This document shows positions 1 through 8,482 of a stretch of 64,000 nt of DNA, in pieces. A program made the translations under genes and the position numbers. The stretch is taken from NCBI GenBank assembly GCA_963667515.2, contig CAXXXY010000007.1, positions 186,001 through 250,000 of the forward strand, read 5' to 3'. The number at the start of each line of letters is the position of its first letter. Position 1 is the stretch's first letter. This stretch comes from VYDC01 sp963667515 (GTDB taxonomy: Bacteria; Chloroflexota; Dehalococcoidia; UBA2979). The notes beneath the pieces were generated by a model. The model ran no database searches. It worked only from the letters and a program-made list of their open reading frames with translations, and had not been told where the DNA came from.

Positions 1-290
1 TGCTGGACGTGCCGGCGACCCCGACGCTGCTGCGCCGCGTCCGCGCCACCGCCGCGCAGGCGCGCCTCCACCGCGAGGAGCGCATCGAGAACGTGCGCGG
101 CGCGTTCACACTCGATGGCACCGTCGAAGGCGCCGCGGCACGAGGCGCGGCCGGAGGTGCCGTCCCTCGTGCGGTGCTGCTGGTCGACGACGTGAGCACG
201 ACCGGCGCCACGCTGGGCGCCGCCGCCGCGGCGCTGCGCGCGGCCGGCGCGCGGCGGGTCTGGGCGCTGGCGCTCGGGCGCGAAGACTAG
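1..290 (+). CDS. comF: ComF-family phosphoribosyltransferase, C-terminal part
   Basis: The reading frame enters from before the window (frame 3) and stops at 288-290. The visible residues carry the ComF pattern: the R..T..Q..L...R..N..GAF stretch, then the phosphoribosyl-diphosphate binding loop LLVDDVSTTGAT, then the closing hydrophobic strand. ComF proteins are PRTase-fold proteins needed for DNA uptake in competent bacteria and are widespread beyond them. An IS481-family element begins 36 bases after the stop. The start, and any N-terminal zinc ribbon, lie outside the window. Confidence 0.8.
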   Translation, partial: LDVPATPTLLRRVRATAAQARLHREERIENVRGAFTLDGTVEGAAARGAAGGAVPRAVLLVDDVSTTGATLGAAAAALRAAGARRVWALALGRED

Positions 291-326
291 GGTGACTCCC
301 TCGGGGGATTCCACGGGGCGACTAGG

Positions 327-1381
327 TGTACTACCCAGGAATGTTGTTCACAGGCGGGAGGCGGGGACGGCCCCGCCGACGCCGCCGTGCGGTCGGCGGT
401 GATTGTAGCGGTAGAGCCAGCGTGGGAGCTGGCGCAGCCGCTCGGCGTTGGAGCGGTAGGGGCGGGCGTAGGCCCACTCGTTCTGCAGGATCTGGATGAA
501 ACGCTCGGCTTTGCCGTTCGTCTGCGGGCGGTAGGGCCGCGTGTGCGACAGCCGCACGTCTGCGGCAGCGGCGGCGCCGTGGAAGCTGCGGGCGACGGTG
601 TAGGCCTTCGCGTTGTCGGTCAGGACCGGCGCACGCGCACGCGCACGCCACGCCGGCGGAAGGCCGCGAGCGCCTGCTCGAGGAAGGCGGCGCAGCTCGC
701 GCCACGCTCGTCGGGCAGGACGGAGACGTAGGCGTAACGGCTGTGGTCGTCGACGGCGACGTGTAGGTACTCCAGCCCCAGCGAACGCCGCGAATGCGGC
801 CCGGAGCGCGTCTCGGCGAAGCCAGGCGCCATTCGCTTGCCGCCGCCCTCGGGGACGCGCCCGAGCTTCTTCACGTCGAGATGCAGCAGGTCGCCGGGGG
901 CGTCGTGCTCGTAGCGGACCGGCTCCCGGGTGACGCGGTGCAGGCGGTCGAGCCGGTTGAGGCCGCGGCGCCGCAGCACGGCGTAGACCGTGGAGCGGGC
1001 GACCCCGAGCGCCCACTGGATGCGATGCGGCCCGAATCCCTGCGTGCGTCGCACGGCGCAGATGCGTCGCTCCAGCTCGGGCGGCGTGCGCCGGGGATGC
1101 GCGCGCGGGGCGGAGCTGCGGTCCTCGAGCCCTGCCGCTCCCTCCGCCCGGAAGCGCCCCAGCCACTTGGCAACGGTGTGGCGGGAGACGCGGAAGTGGC
1201 GAGCGACCTCAGCCTGGGGCCAGCCGGCGTCCACTTCCCGCACGAGCTCGAGTCGGGTCAGCGGCGTCAGCCGCGCGTTACGATGGGCCATGAGGGTGTC
1301 CTCTCCTCGCTACTGCCGTGCTGTCACACACAGCAGCGGGCGAGGCCCCTCATCCTGTCAACAACCTACGTGGGAACTACA
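327..1381 (-). mobile_element. IS481-family insertion sequence, copy 1 (decayed)
   Basis: A 1055-bp element with imperfect terminal inverted repeats: TGTACTACCCAGG at the left end and TGTAGTTCCCACG read inward from the right end. It is nearly identical to the 1050-bp copies at 41139 and 47692. It is flanked by ACTAGG (321-326) and ACTAGT (1382-1387), so five bases (ACTAG) are duplicated exactly and the sixth differs. The family is known to target NCTAGN. The 5-bp excess over the other copies comes from a repeat expansion inside the transposase gene. Confidence 0.93.
348..1291 (-). pseudogene. IS481-family transposase, frameshifted
   Basis: Compared with the intact copies, the run near 629-650 has one extra CGCACG unit and lacks one C, a net +5. 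This breaks the frame after about residue 219, just before the second catalytic Asp. The N-terminal helix-turn-helix and first Asp are intact. The D..E part continues in another frame to the normal stop at 348. This copy should not make active transposase, although the intact copies could act on its ends. A sequencing slip in the CGCACG run is an alternative. Confidence 0.9.
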
Positions 1382-1391
1382 ACTAGTGGGC

Positions 1392-1419
1392 GCGCGCCGC
1401 TAGTGCCTCAGCGGCGCGC
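1392..1419 (+). terminator. Strong hairpin, probable displaced comF terminator
   Basis: A perfect 10-bp stem, GCGCGCCGCT with AGCGGCGCGC, and an 8-base loop, followed by TTCC. It lies just right of IS copy 1. Removing the IS would place it about 100 bases after the comF stop, where a terminator is expected. A TACAAT -10-like box (1424-1429) for the next gene follows at once. There is no long T-run, so termination strength is uncertain. Confidence 0.5.
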
Positions 1420-1491
1420 TTCCTACAATCGATGCTGCGCTCACCGCCGAGCCGCGGGCCCAGCTCGCGCCGACGGGGCGGCGGAGGCGCC

Positions 1492-2449
1492 GTGATCATC
1501 ACCGTGACGCTCAACCCGGCGATCGATCAGACGATCGAGATCGAGGGCCTGCGGATCGGCGACACCAACCGCGTGCTCGCGAACCGCTGGGACATCGGCG
1601 GCAAGGGCATCAACGTCGCGCGCGCTCTCAAGGAGCTCGGCTACGAGCCGCTGGCGGCCGGCTTCGCCCCCGGCGCGCTGGGGCGGATGATCGAGGACCA
1701 GCTCTTCGACTCCGGCATCGGCTGCGAGTTCGTCTCCGTGCCCGGAGAGACGCGCACCAACATCACCATCCTCGATCGCGGCAGCCACGCGCACACCGCG
1801 CTCGCGGCGCCTGGCCCCCCCGTCACGCCCGACGCCAGCCGCGCGCTAAGCACGCGGCTCGCGCGGCGGCTGCGGCCGGGGAGCTGGCTCGTGCTGGCGG
1901 GCTCGGTGCCGCCGCCGGGCGAGCCGACGCTCTACGCCGAGCTCGTCGAGCTCGCGGCGCGGCACGAGTGCTTCACCGCGCTCGACGCCGACGGCCCCGT
2001 GGTGCAGCGGCTGCTGGAGCTGGGCGCGCGCCCCACGCTGCTGAAGATCAACGAGCAGGAGCTCGAGCGGCTGATGGGCGCGCCGATGCGCAGCGAGGAG
2101 GCGGTGCGCGCCGCCGCCGAGTGGCTGCAGGGCCGCGGGGATGCGCGACGTGGTGGTCACGCGCGGCGCGGCCGGGGCCGTCGCGGTGACGGCCGAGGGG
2201 CGCTTCCGCGTGCTGCCGCCGCAGGTCGAGGTGATCTCCGCTCTGGGCGCGGGCGACGGCTTCCTCGCGGGGCTGCTGCTGGGGCTCGTGCGCACGGGCG
2301 ACTGGCGCTACGCGCTGCGCCTCGCCGCCGCGTGCTGCGCCGCCGTCTGCTGCGCCAGCGGCCCCGCCTGCCGCGACGTGCAGGTGCAGGCGCTGCTCGC
2401 GGGCGCCGGAGTCGAGGCACTGGGCGTGCCCGCCGCGGCGCTTCCGTAG
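1492..2449 (+). pseudogene. PfkB-family sugar kinase (1-phosphofructokinase/tagatose-6-phosphate kinase type), frameshifted
   Basis: Starts at GTG 1492 (MIITVTLNPAIDQTIEI). The N-terminal half has the PfkB signature around IGGKGINVARAL, and the C-terminal half has the ATP/catalytic GAGDGFLAG motif. The two halves are in different frames. Removing one G from the GGGG run at 2137-2140 joins them into about 318 residues, the normal family length. Such kinases phosphorylate sugar phosphates such as fructose 1-phosphate; the substrate cannot be read here. It is either a recent pseudogene or a homopolymer error. A TACAAT box lies at 1424-1429. Confidence 0.8.
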
Positions 2450-2508
2450 GGCGCTAGCGGAGCGCCGACGCCGCGCGACCGTGACGCGGCGGGGATGAGG
2501 GGGGTGCG

Positions 2509-3822
2509 ATGACCGCGAGCCAGGGCTCCGCAGCGGCGCAGGGCTCCTCCGCGCCCGAGGGCGCCGCGCTGCGCGAGCCGTCGCTGGCGCAGGCCGACCC
2601 GGATGTCGCCGCCGCGATCGGCCGCGAGGAGGAGCGGCAGCGCACGACGCTGGAGATGATCGCCTCGGAGAACTTCACCTCGGCCGCGGTGATCGAGGCG
2701 GTGGGCACCGTGCTCACCAACAAGTACGCCGAGGGATACCCCGGCGCCCGCTACTACGGCGGCTGCGAGTTCGTCGACGAGGTGGAGACACTCGCGCGTG
2801 ACCGTGCCACCACGCTGTTCGGCATGGAGCACGCCAACGTGCAGCCGCACTCAGGGGCGCAGGCGAACCTCGCGGTCTACCAGGGGCTGCTCACGCCCGG
2901 CGACCCGGTGCTGGGCATGGCGCTCGACCAGGGCGGGCACCTGACGCACGGCCACCGCGTCAACGCCTCCGGCAAGCTCTACGCCTTCGGCTCCTACGGC
3001 GTCGACCGCGAGAGCGAGACGATCGACTACGAGGCGATGCTGGAGACCGCGAAGGAGCTGCGCCCGAAGCTGGTCGTGGTCGGCGCCACCGCCTACCCGC
3101 GCATCATCGACTTCGCGCGGGCGCGCGCCGTCGCCGACGAGGTGGGCGCGCTGCTGATGGCGGACATGGCACACATCGCGGGCCTCGTCGCGGGCGGCGT
3201 GCACCCCTCGCCCGCGGGCCACGCACACGTGCTCACCAGCTCCACGCACAAGACGCTGCGCGGCCCGCGCGGCGGGCTGATCCTCTGCGACCAGGCGCTC
3301 GCGAGGAAGATCGATCGCGGCGTCTTCCCGGGGCACCAGGGCGGCCCGCTGATGCACGTCGTCGCGGGCAAGGCGGTGGCGCTGCGCGAGGCCGCGACGC
3401 CGCAGTTCGCCGCCTACCAGCGGCAGACCGCCGAGAACGCGCAGACGCTCGCCGAGACGCTGACGGAGGCGGGGCTGCGCCTCGTCTCGGGCGGGACGGA
3501 CAACCACCTGCTGCTCGTCGACGTGCGGCCCAAGGGGCTCACGGGGCAGGCGGCCGAGGCGGCGCTGGACCGCTGCGGCATCATCGTGAACAAGAACGCC
3601 ATCCCCTACGACGAGCTGCCCCCCGCCGTCGCCTCGGGCGTGCGCATGGGGACGCCGGCGCTGACCTCGCGCGGGCTCGGCCCGACCGAGATGCGGCAGG
3701 TCGGCGCGCTCATCGTGCAGGTGCTGGAGGCGCCGACCGACGAGGCGCTCGCCGCCCGCGTCCGCGACGATGTGCGCGCGCTCTGCGCCGCCCACCCCGC
3801 GCCGGGGCTGCCGCCCGCCTAG
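2509..3822 (+). CDS. glyA: Serine hydroxymethyltransferase
   Basis: 437 residues, normal for the family plus a short Ala/Ser-rich N-terminal extension. It converts serine and tetrahydrofolate to glycine and 5,10-methylene-THF in the cytoplasm using PLP. The PLP lysine is K248 in the motif STHKTLRGPRGG. Other conserved stretches are MIASENFTS, NKYAEGYPGARYYGG and ADMAHIAGLVAGG. The ATG at 2509 follows a purine-rich ribosome site (GAGGGGGG). The gene is complete with no anomaly, about 60 bases after the kinase stop. Confidence 0.98.
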   Translation: MTASQGSAAAQGSSAPEGAALREPSLAQADPDVAAAIGREEERQRTTLEMIASENFTSAAVIEAVGTVLTNKYAEGYPGARYYGGCEFVDEVETLARDRATTLFGMEHANVQPHSGAQANLAVYQGLLTPGDPVLGMALDQGGHLTHGHRVNASGKLYAFGSYGVDRESETIDYEAMLETAKELRPKLVVVGATAYPRIIDFARARAVADEVGALLMADMAHIAGLVAGGVHPSPAGHAHVLTSSTHKTLRGPRGGLILCDQALARKIDRGVFPGHQGGPLMHVVAGKAVALREAATPQFAAYQRQTAENAQTLAETLTEAGLRLVSGGTDNHLLLVDVRPKGLTGQAAEAALDRCGIIVNKNAIPYDELPPAVASGVRMGTPALTSRGLGPTEMRQVGALIVQVLEAPTDEALAARVRDDVRALCAAHPAPGLPPA

Positions 3823-3996
3823 CGCCCCGCCCCCGTCCCTCGACGCGGGCGCGGCCCTCGGCCTGCCAGCGCGTTGCGGTGCGCCGCCCGCCGGGGGCAT
3901 GATGCGGGCCACCCGCGGCGGGGGAGCCCTCGATCGTGGCGCGAAGCGGACTCGACGGCGGCGGGCGGCGCCCGCGCATCCCCACGGAGGATTGCC

Positions 3997-5223
3997 ATGG
4001 ACTGGAACGACACGACGGAGCAGGCGGCGTTTCGCGCCGAGGTCCGCGACCTCGTCGAGGAGAAGGTGCCGACCCGCTACCGCGAGATGGCGAAGCACAA
4101 CCATCGCGAGATGGGCTACCCCTGGCCGCAGGACCGCGCCTCGGGCGAGCCGCATCGCGTGGAGGCCGCCGCCGAGTGGTTCGAGGCGGTCTCGGAGAAG
4201 GGCTGGATCGCGCCGCACTGGCCCAAGGAGTTCGGCGGCGGGGGCTTCAGCCCCATGGAGCAGTACATCTACAACGCCGAGCTGGCGACGGCCAACGTCC
4301 CCGCGCCCGGCTCGAACGTGGGCATCGGCATGCTCGGCCCGGCGCTGATCGTGCACGGCACCGACGAGCAGAAGAAGCAGTTCCTGCCGCCGATCCTCAA
4401 GGGCGAGGTGGTGTGGTCGCAGGGCTTCTCCGAGCCCAGCGCCGGCTCGGACCTCGCGGCGCTGCAGACGCGTGCCGTCCGCGACGGCGACGAGTACGTG
4501 GTGAATGGCCAGAAGATTTGGACCAGCCATGCGCACTACGCGGACTGGGTGTTGCTGCTCGCGCGCACCGACCCGGAGGCGCCGAAGCACCGCGGCATCT
4601 CGTTCCTGTTGCTGGACATCCGCTCGCCCGGCGTCTCGGTGCGGCCGATCATCGACATGGCCTGGGGCCACGAGGTGAACGAGACCTTCTACGAGGACGT
4701 GCACGTCCCCGCCGACCAGATGGTGGGCGAGGAGAACCGCGGCTGGTACGTCGCGATGACGCTCCTGGACAACGAGCGCTCTAACGTGACCGGCGCGATC
4801 ATGATGGACCGGCAAATCCAACGCCTTTTGGAGGATGTGAACGGCGCGGGTTCGGCCCGCTCGCGCGTCGACCGCTACGATGCGCTGCGGCAGGAGATCG
4901 CCGAGCGATACGTCGAGACCGGCGTGATGATGAACTTCTCGCTGCGGATCATCACGATCCAGGCGGCCGGCCAGGTGCCGAACTACGAGGCCTCGGTCGC
5001 GAAGATGTTCGGCTCGGAGGCCGCGCAGCGCATCCACCGCACGGGGATGAAGGCGTTCGGCCTGTACGCGAATCTCTGGGACCCGCACGGCGATCACGCG
5101 CCGATGGAAGCCGCGTTCACCCACGGCTACGTGCGCTCCGTTCCCGGCACGATCGCCGCGGGCAGCTCGGAGATCCAGCGCAATGTGATCGCCACGCGCG
5201 GCCTCGGCCTCCCCCGCGGCTAG
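3997..5223 (+). CDS. Acyl-CoA dehydrogenase family protein
   Basis: 408 residues from ATG 3997, chosen because GGAGG lies at 3986-3990. The frame is open further upstream, but that part is unlike the family. Signatures include GFSEPSAGSDLAAL (E146 onward) in the FAD/substrate region, NGQKIWTSHAHYADW, and the C-terminal PGTIAAGSSEIQRNVIATRGLGLPRG. These enzymes are flavoproteins that oxidise acyl-CoA to enoyl-CoA. The acyl chain specificity cannot be told. A TTC-loop hairpin starts at the base after the stop. Confidence 0.93.
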   Translation: MDWNDTTEQAAFRAEVRDLVEEKVPTRYREMAKHNHREMGYPWPQDRASGEPHRVEAAAEWFEAVSEKGWIAPHWPKEFGGGGFSPMEQYIYNAELATANVPAPGSNVGIGMLGPALIVHGTDEQKKQFLPPILKGEVVWSQGFSEPSAGSDLAALQTRAVRDGDEYVVNGQKIWTSHAHYADWVLLLARTDPEAPKHRGISFLLLDIRSPGVSVRPIIDMAWGHEVNETFYEDVHVPADQMVGEENRGWYVAMTLLDNERSNVTGAIMMDRQIQRLLEDVNGAGSARSRVDRYDALRQEIAERYVETGVMMNFSLRIITIQAAGQVPNYEASVAKMFGSEAAQRIHRTGMKAFGLYANLWDPHGDHAPMEAAFTHGYVRSVPGTIAAGSSEIQRNVIATRGLGLPRG

Positions 5224-5238
5224 CCAGCGTTCCGCTGG
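5224..5238 (+). repeat. Gene-end hairpin repeat (CCAGCG-TTC-CGCTGG)
   Basis: A 6-bp perfect stem with TTC loop directly after the TAG of the acyl-CoA dehydrogenase gene, followed by ACTCGAGGGGCTTCCGC. It is one member of a family also found after rplL (23835), batBC (54716) and the minus-strand yfcE-like gene (33626-33612). The outer two stem pairs differ between members but always pair, which argues that the RNA or DNA hairpin itself is kept. Confidence 0.75.
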
Positions 5239-5457
5239 ACTCGAGGGGCTTCCGCTTCTGCCAAGGGGTCGATCTAGCTCGGGCGTCCGCCGCAGGGCCA
5301 GAGGGCTCGCGGGGCGCTGATCCGATCGGCGAGCGCCGATCCGAGCGCGCAATCGCGGCGAGCAGCCTACCGTGCCTCGACGGCGTGATGCCCCCGGCCC
5401 GCCAGCCGCCGCGCCCGAGCCCGAGCGCCGCCCCAGCAGGAGCGGAGCCCCTCGAGT

Positions 5458-5503
5458 GCAGCGGAACGCTGCCGGCAGCGCCTGGAGTCCAGCGGAACGC
5501 TGG
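5458..5503 (-). repeat. Two more gene-end-type hairpins in the acyl-CoA dehydrogenase/rpsF gap
   Basis: GCAGCG-GAA-CGCTGC at 5458-5472 and CCAGCG-GAA-CGCTGG at 5489-5503. They are the family sequence read on the minus strand, preceded on the plus strand by the family's CCCCTCGAG and CCTGGAG tracts. Together with 5224-5238 they give an inverted arrangement in this 488-base gap. Apart from these hairpins and the promoter at 5510, the gap shows no supportable gene. Confidence 0.7.
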
Positions 5504-5509
5504 CTGGCG

Positions 5510-5539
5510 TTGACCGGGGGGGAGGGGGGGTCCTAGACT
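5510..5539 (+). promoter_or_regulatory. Probable sigma70-type promoter for rpsF-ssb-rpsR
   Basis: TTGACC (5510-5515), an 18-base spacer, then TAGACT (5534-5539). This is one of the two best -35/-10 pairs in the window. Transcription would start near 5546, giving a leader of about 165 bases before rpsF. The same TAGACTTGG string occurs before the HNH nuclease gene at 26630. Confidence 0.6.
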
Positions 5540-5711
5540 TGGGCCGAGCGCCGCGGGCGTCTGGATCTGCGCCGTGTGCCTGCCCGGCTGCTGCGTAGCG
5601 GCGCCGGGCAGTAGTGTGTCGGGGAGCAGTGTCCGGGGCACCGTGTTGGGCGGCGTGGGCGCCGGGCCGTATCGCGACGGCCGTGAGACGCCCGCCGTAC
5701 GGGGAGAGTGC

Positions 5712-6374
5712 GTGAACGACTACGAGCTGGTGTACGTCCTGAGCCCGCGCCTCTCCTCCGACGAGGGAGAGCGGGCTTCGAAGTGGGTCGAGGGGCTCAT
5801 TGGCGAGAGCGGCGGCGAGCTGCTCTCCACGGACGTGTGGGGGCGGCGCCGGCTCGCCTACCCGATCAAGCACCAGTTCGAAGGCACCTACGTCTACAGC
5901 ACCTTCCGGCTCGACCCGTCCGCGACCGTCCGCATCGAGTCGCAGCTCGGGCTGTCGGAGGACGTGCTGCGGCACCTCATCATTCGCGGCATCGTCGAGG
6001 GCGGGAAGCCCGAGGCGCAGTCCGCGCGGCTGATGGCGTCGAGCCGGCCGGCCGTCGCGCCGCCCCCGCCGCCGCCCGTCGCGGCAGCGGAGGTGACGAC
6101 CGACGAGGCAGCGGGCGAGGCACCTGTCGAGGCGCCCGCGGAGGCCGCCGCCGAGGACGCGCCGTCCCCGCCGGAAGCGAGCGCGAGCGAGGCGACCGAC
6201 GCCGCGCCGAGCGAGGCAGCGCCAGAGGCCGAGGCAGCGCCTGAGACCGAGGCAGCGCCAGAGATCGAGGCGGCAGCTGAGATCGAGGCAACGCCAGAGG
6301 TCGAGGCAACGCCGGAGGTCGAGGTCGCCGGCGAGTCGACGCCTGCGGAGCCGGAGCCGGCGCGCGCGGAGTAG
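5712..6374 (+). CDS. rpsF: Ribosomal protein S6 (bS6) with long acidic tail
   Basis: 220 residues from GTG 5712 (preceded by GGGGAGAG). Residues 1-100 are a typical S6: MNDYELVYVLSP, the GRRRLAYPIKHQFEGTYV strand and RLDPS. Residues 101-220 are a low-complexity tail: a Pro run, then Ala/Glu/Pro repeats (units like EAAPE and EATPEVE), encoded by degenerate 18-bp repeats around 6212-6324. S6 normally has about 95-135 residues. S6 binds S18 on the 30S platform. It heads the operon with ssb and rpsR. Confidence 0.96.
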   Translation: MNDYELVYVLSPRLSSDEGERASKWVEGLIGESGGELLSTDVWGRRRLAYPIKHQFEGTYVYSTFRLDPSATVRIESQLGLSEDVLRHLIIRGIVEGGKPEAQSARLMASSRPAVAPPPPPPVAAAEVTTDEAAGEAPVEAPAEAAAEDAPSPPEASASEATDAAPSEAAPEAEAAPETEAAPEIEAAAEIEATPEVEATPEVEVAGESTPAEPEPARAE

Positions 6375-6435
6375 GAGCGGTCCGGGAGCGCCCGCCGGGC
6401 GCAGCGAGCCAGAGTCTCCCTACGGGACACCCACG

Positions 6436-6879
6436 ATGCTGAACAAGTGCATGATCATCGGGAACCTCGGGGCCGACCCCGAGATGCGCTACACCGCGAA
6501 CGGGACGCCGGTCACGACGTTTCGCGTCGCGACCTCGCGCCAGTACGGCGGCTCGGACGGGGAGCGGCACGAGGAGACGGAGTGGTTCTCCGTCGTCACG
6601 TGGGCGCGGCTCGCCGAGACCTGCAGCCAGTACCTCTCCAAGGGGCGGCAGGTGTTCGTGGAGGGGCGGATGCAGACCCGCTCCTGGGAGGGCCAGGACG
6701 GCCAGAAGCGCTACCGGACGGAGCTGATCGCGGACACCGTGAAGTTCCTCGGCGGTCGCGAGGGGCGCGACGGCGGCGGTGCCGGCGCGGCGCAAGAGAG
6801 CTTCGGTGGCAACGCGCAGGGGGTGCCGGTGGGCAGCGACGCCGACGGCGACGTCGACCCGGACGACCTGCCCTTCTAA
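6436..6879 (+). CDS. ssb: Single-stranded DNA-binding protein
   Basis: 147 residues. The N-terminal OB-fold begins MLNKCMIIGNLGADPEMRYT and includes FRVATSR, ETEWFSVVTW and GRQVFVEGRM. A glycine-rich linker leads to the conserved acidic tip DPDDLPF, which recruits replication and repair proteins. It acts as a tetramer on exposed DNA. Its place between rpsF and rpsR is the classic bacterial arrangement. A CGGGGC-TGT-GCCCCG hairpin (6898-6912) lies between ssb and rpsR. Confidence 0.98.
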   Translation: MLNKCMIIGNLGADPEMRYTANGTPVTTFRVATSRQYGGSDGERHEETEWFSVVTWARLAETCSQYLSKGRQVFVEGRMQTRSWEGQDGQKRYRTELIADTVKFLGGREGRDGGGAGAAQESFGGNAQGVPVGSDADGDVDPDDLPF

Positions 6880-6970
6880 GTCACCTGTCGGCGGGGGCGG
6901 GGCTGTGCCCCGCGCGGGGAGCGGCGGGCGGGTGCTCGGCGCGTGCCCCACGAGGATGCATGGAGCGCGC

Positions 6971-7387
6971 GTGACCAACGAGGGCGAGAGCACAAGCGCG
7001 GGCGGGCCCGGCGGCCCGCCTCGCGACGAGCGGCCGGATCGCGGCGGCGGAGGTGGGTTCGACCGCGGCGGCGGCGGCGGCGGGGGCTTCGACCGCGGCG
7101 ACCGCGGAGGCCGCGGCGGTGGCGGTGGCGACCGCGGGCGACGCCCGCGGCGGCGCGGCTGCGAGTTCTGCGGCGACGACGCGCGCCTCGTCGACTACAA
7201 GGACACGGGCCTGCTGTCGCGCTACCTCACCGAGCGCGCCAAGATGGACGACCGGAAAAAGGGCGGCGCCTGCGCCAAGCACCAGCGCGCCGTGTCCACG
7301 GCCGTCAAGCGCGCGCGATTCCTCGCGCTGCTCCCCTACACGGCGGAGCACGTGCGCATCTCGGGCGTGAACCCCGTCCGGCGCTAG
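6971..7387 (+). CDS. rpsR: Ribosomal protein S18 (bS18) with Gly/Arg-rich N-terminal extension
   Basis: 138 residues from GTG 6971 (GGAG five bases upstream); an in-frame ATG at 6956 is the alternative. Residues 1-63 are a Gly/Arg/Asp extension with FDRGGGGG repeats. Residues 64-138 are the S18 core, of the zinc-binding form: CEFC at the start and GACAKHQ later, then RARFLALLPYT. S18 normally has 70-90 residues. It pairs with S6, whose gene two places upstream has an acidic tail. Confidence 0.95.
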   Translation: MTNEGESTSAGGPGGPPRDERPDRGGGGGFDRGGGGGGGFDRGDRGGRGGGGGDRGRRPRRRGCEFCGDDARLVDYKDTGLLSRYLTERAKMDDRKKGGACAKHQRAVSTAVKRARFLALLPYTAEHVRISGVNPVRR

Positions 7388-7483
7388 ACGCGCGCCCCGG
7401 GGGCCGCGAGGGCGACTGCCCGGGCGGCGTGCAACCCGGGCGGCGTGCGGCCCTGGGTGGCGGGCGGCAGGGAGCGCGAGCGG

Positions 7484-8482
7484 GTGGCCGGTAGCCAGGC
7501 GGAGCGGGTCAGCGCCAGGGAGCGTCAGGAGCGCGACGAGCGCCGGCAGCGGCGCATCGTGCTCGCGGGCGTCGGCGTGCTGGTGTCCGCGGCCGTCATC
7601 GTCGCCGTCGGCCTCTTCGTTACGCAGTACCTCCCCCCGCGCGCACGCGTGCTCAGCATCGAGGGCGAGAGCGTCTCCGCGAGCGGGCTCGTGGACCACG
7701 CGATGCGGATCGTGATCCTCGAGCCGAATCTGCGGGGGCCCGCGATCGGCGAGCTGCCGGCGTTCACGCTCGAGCGGCTGATCGACGAGGAGGCGCTGCG
7801 CTCCGCGGCCGGCGCCGAGCTCGGCGCCCCCGGCGAGGAGCGGCGCGCCGCCGAGGGGCGTGCGCTGCTGCAGCTCCCCGACGACGCGGACGACGTGGCC
7901 TTCGCCGAGACGCTCACGGACGTGCTGCGGCGCACGGGCCTCTCGCGCGACGACTTCGACGCCGTCGTGGAGGCGCGCATCCAGGAGGCGGCCGTGCGCG
8001 CTGGCATCGAGGAGGAGCTGGGCGAGAGCGCGGTGCAGCTGCGGCTGCGGCGCATCCGCGTGGCGGACGAGGCCCGCGCACAGGAGCTGCGCGAGCAGGC
8101 GCTCGCCGGCGCCGACTTCGGCGAGCTGGCGGACGAGGCCTCGCTGGACGCGGCGAGCGAGCCAGGCGGCGACCTCGGCTGGCTGCTCGCCGAGCGCATC
8201 GAGCTCCCGATCGCCTCGGCGGTCGCCGGCCTCGCGCCCGGCGAGATCACGGAGCCGCTGCCCGTCGGCTTCTTCTTCGAGCTCTACCTGCTGGAGGAGC
8301 GCGACGAGGAGCGGGCGCTGGAGGAGGAGCAGGTCGCGGAGCTGGTGGGGGCGCGCATGGACGAGTGGCTCGCTGCCGCGCGCGGCAGCATCGACTTCGA
8401 GCGCGACCTCTCCTCCGGCGAGGAGGAGTGGGTGGCGGAGCGCTTCCAGAGCCGCTTCGTCGACGATCTGCAGCACCGCTGA
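7484..8482 (+). CDS. Membrane-anchored parvulin-type (PpiC/SurA-like) peptidyl-prolyl isomerase
   Basis: 332 residues from GTG 7484, chosen for AGGGAG at 7469-7474; GTG 7445 is also in frame. A basic, Arg-rich N-terminus precedes one membrane segment (IVLAGVGVLVSAAVIVAVGLFV). The extracytoplasmic part contains a parvulin-like domain (ELADEASLDAASEPGGDLGWLL). Such proteins help fold exported proteins. The SurA-type N-terminal chaperone region appears reduced. The stop overlaps the ATG of hom (TGATG), so the two genes are translationally linked. Confidence 0.75.
   Translation: MAGSQAERVSARERQERDERRQRRIVLAGVGVLVSAAVIVAVGLFVTQYLPPRARVLSIEGESVSASGLVDHAMRIVILEPNLRGPAIGELPAFTLERLIDEEALRSAAGAELGAPGEERRAAEGRALLQLPDDADDVAFAETLTDVLRRTGLSRDDFDAVVEARIQEAAVRAGIEEELGESAVQLRLRRIRVADEARAQELREQALAGADFGELADEASLDAASEPGGDLGWLLAERIELPIASAVAGLAPGEITEPLPVGFFFELYLLEERDEERALEEEQVAELVGARMDEWLAAARGSIDFERDLSSGEEEWVAERFQSRFVDDLQHR

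Noticed and set aside
2130..2150. Programmed ribosomal frameshift in the PfkB-type kinase
   Set aside because: No slippery heptamer or downstream pseudoknot is evident, and the family does not use frameshifting. An extra G is simpler.
2851..5352. 833-codon minus-strand open frame opposite glyA and the acyl-CoA dehydrogenase
   Set aside because: Antisense shadow of two recognisable genes. No ribosome site or family features.
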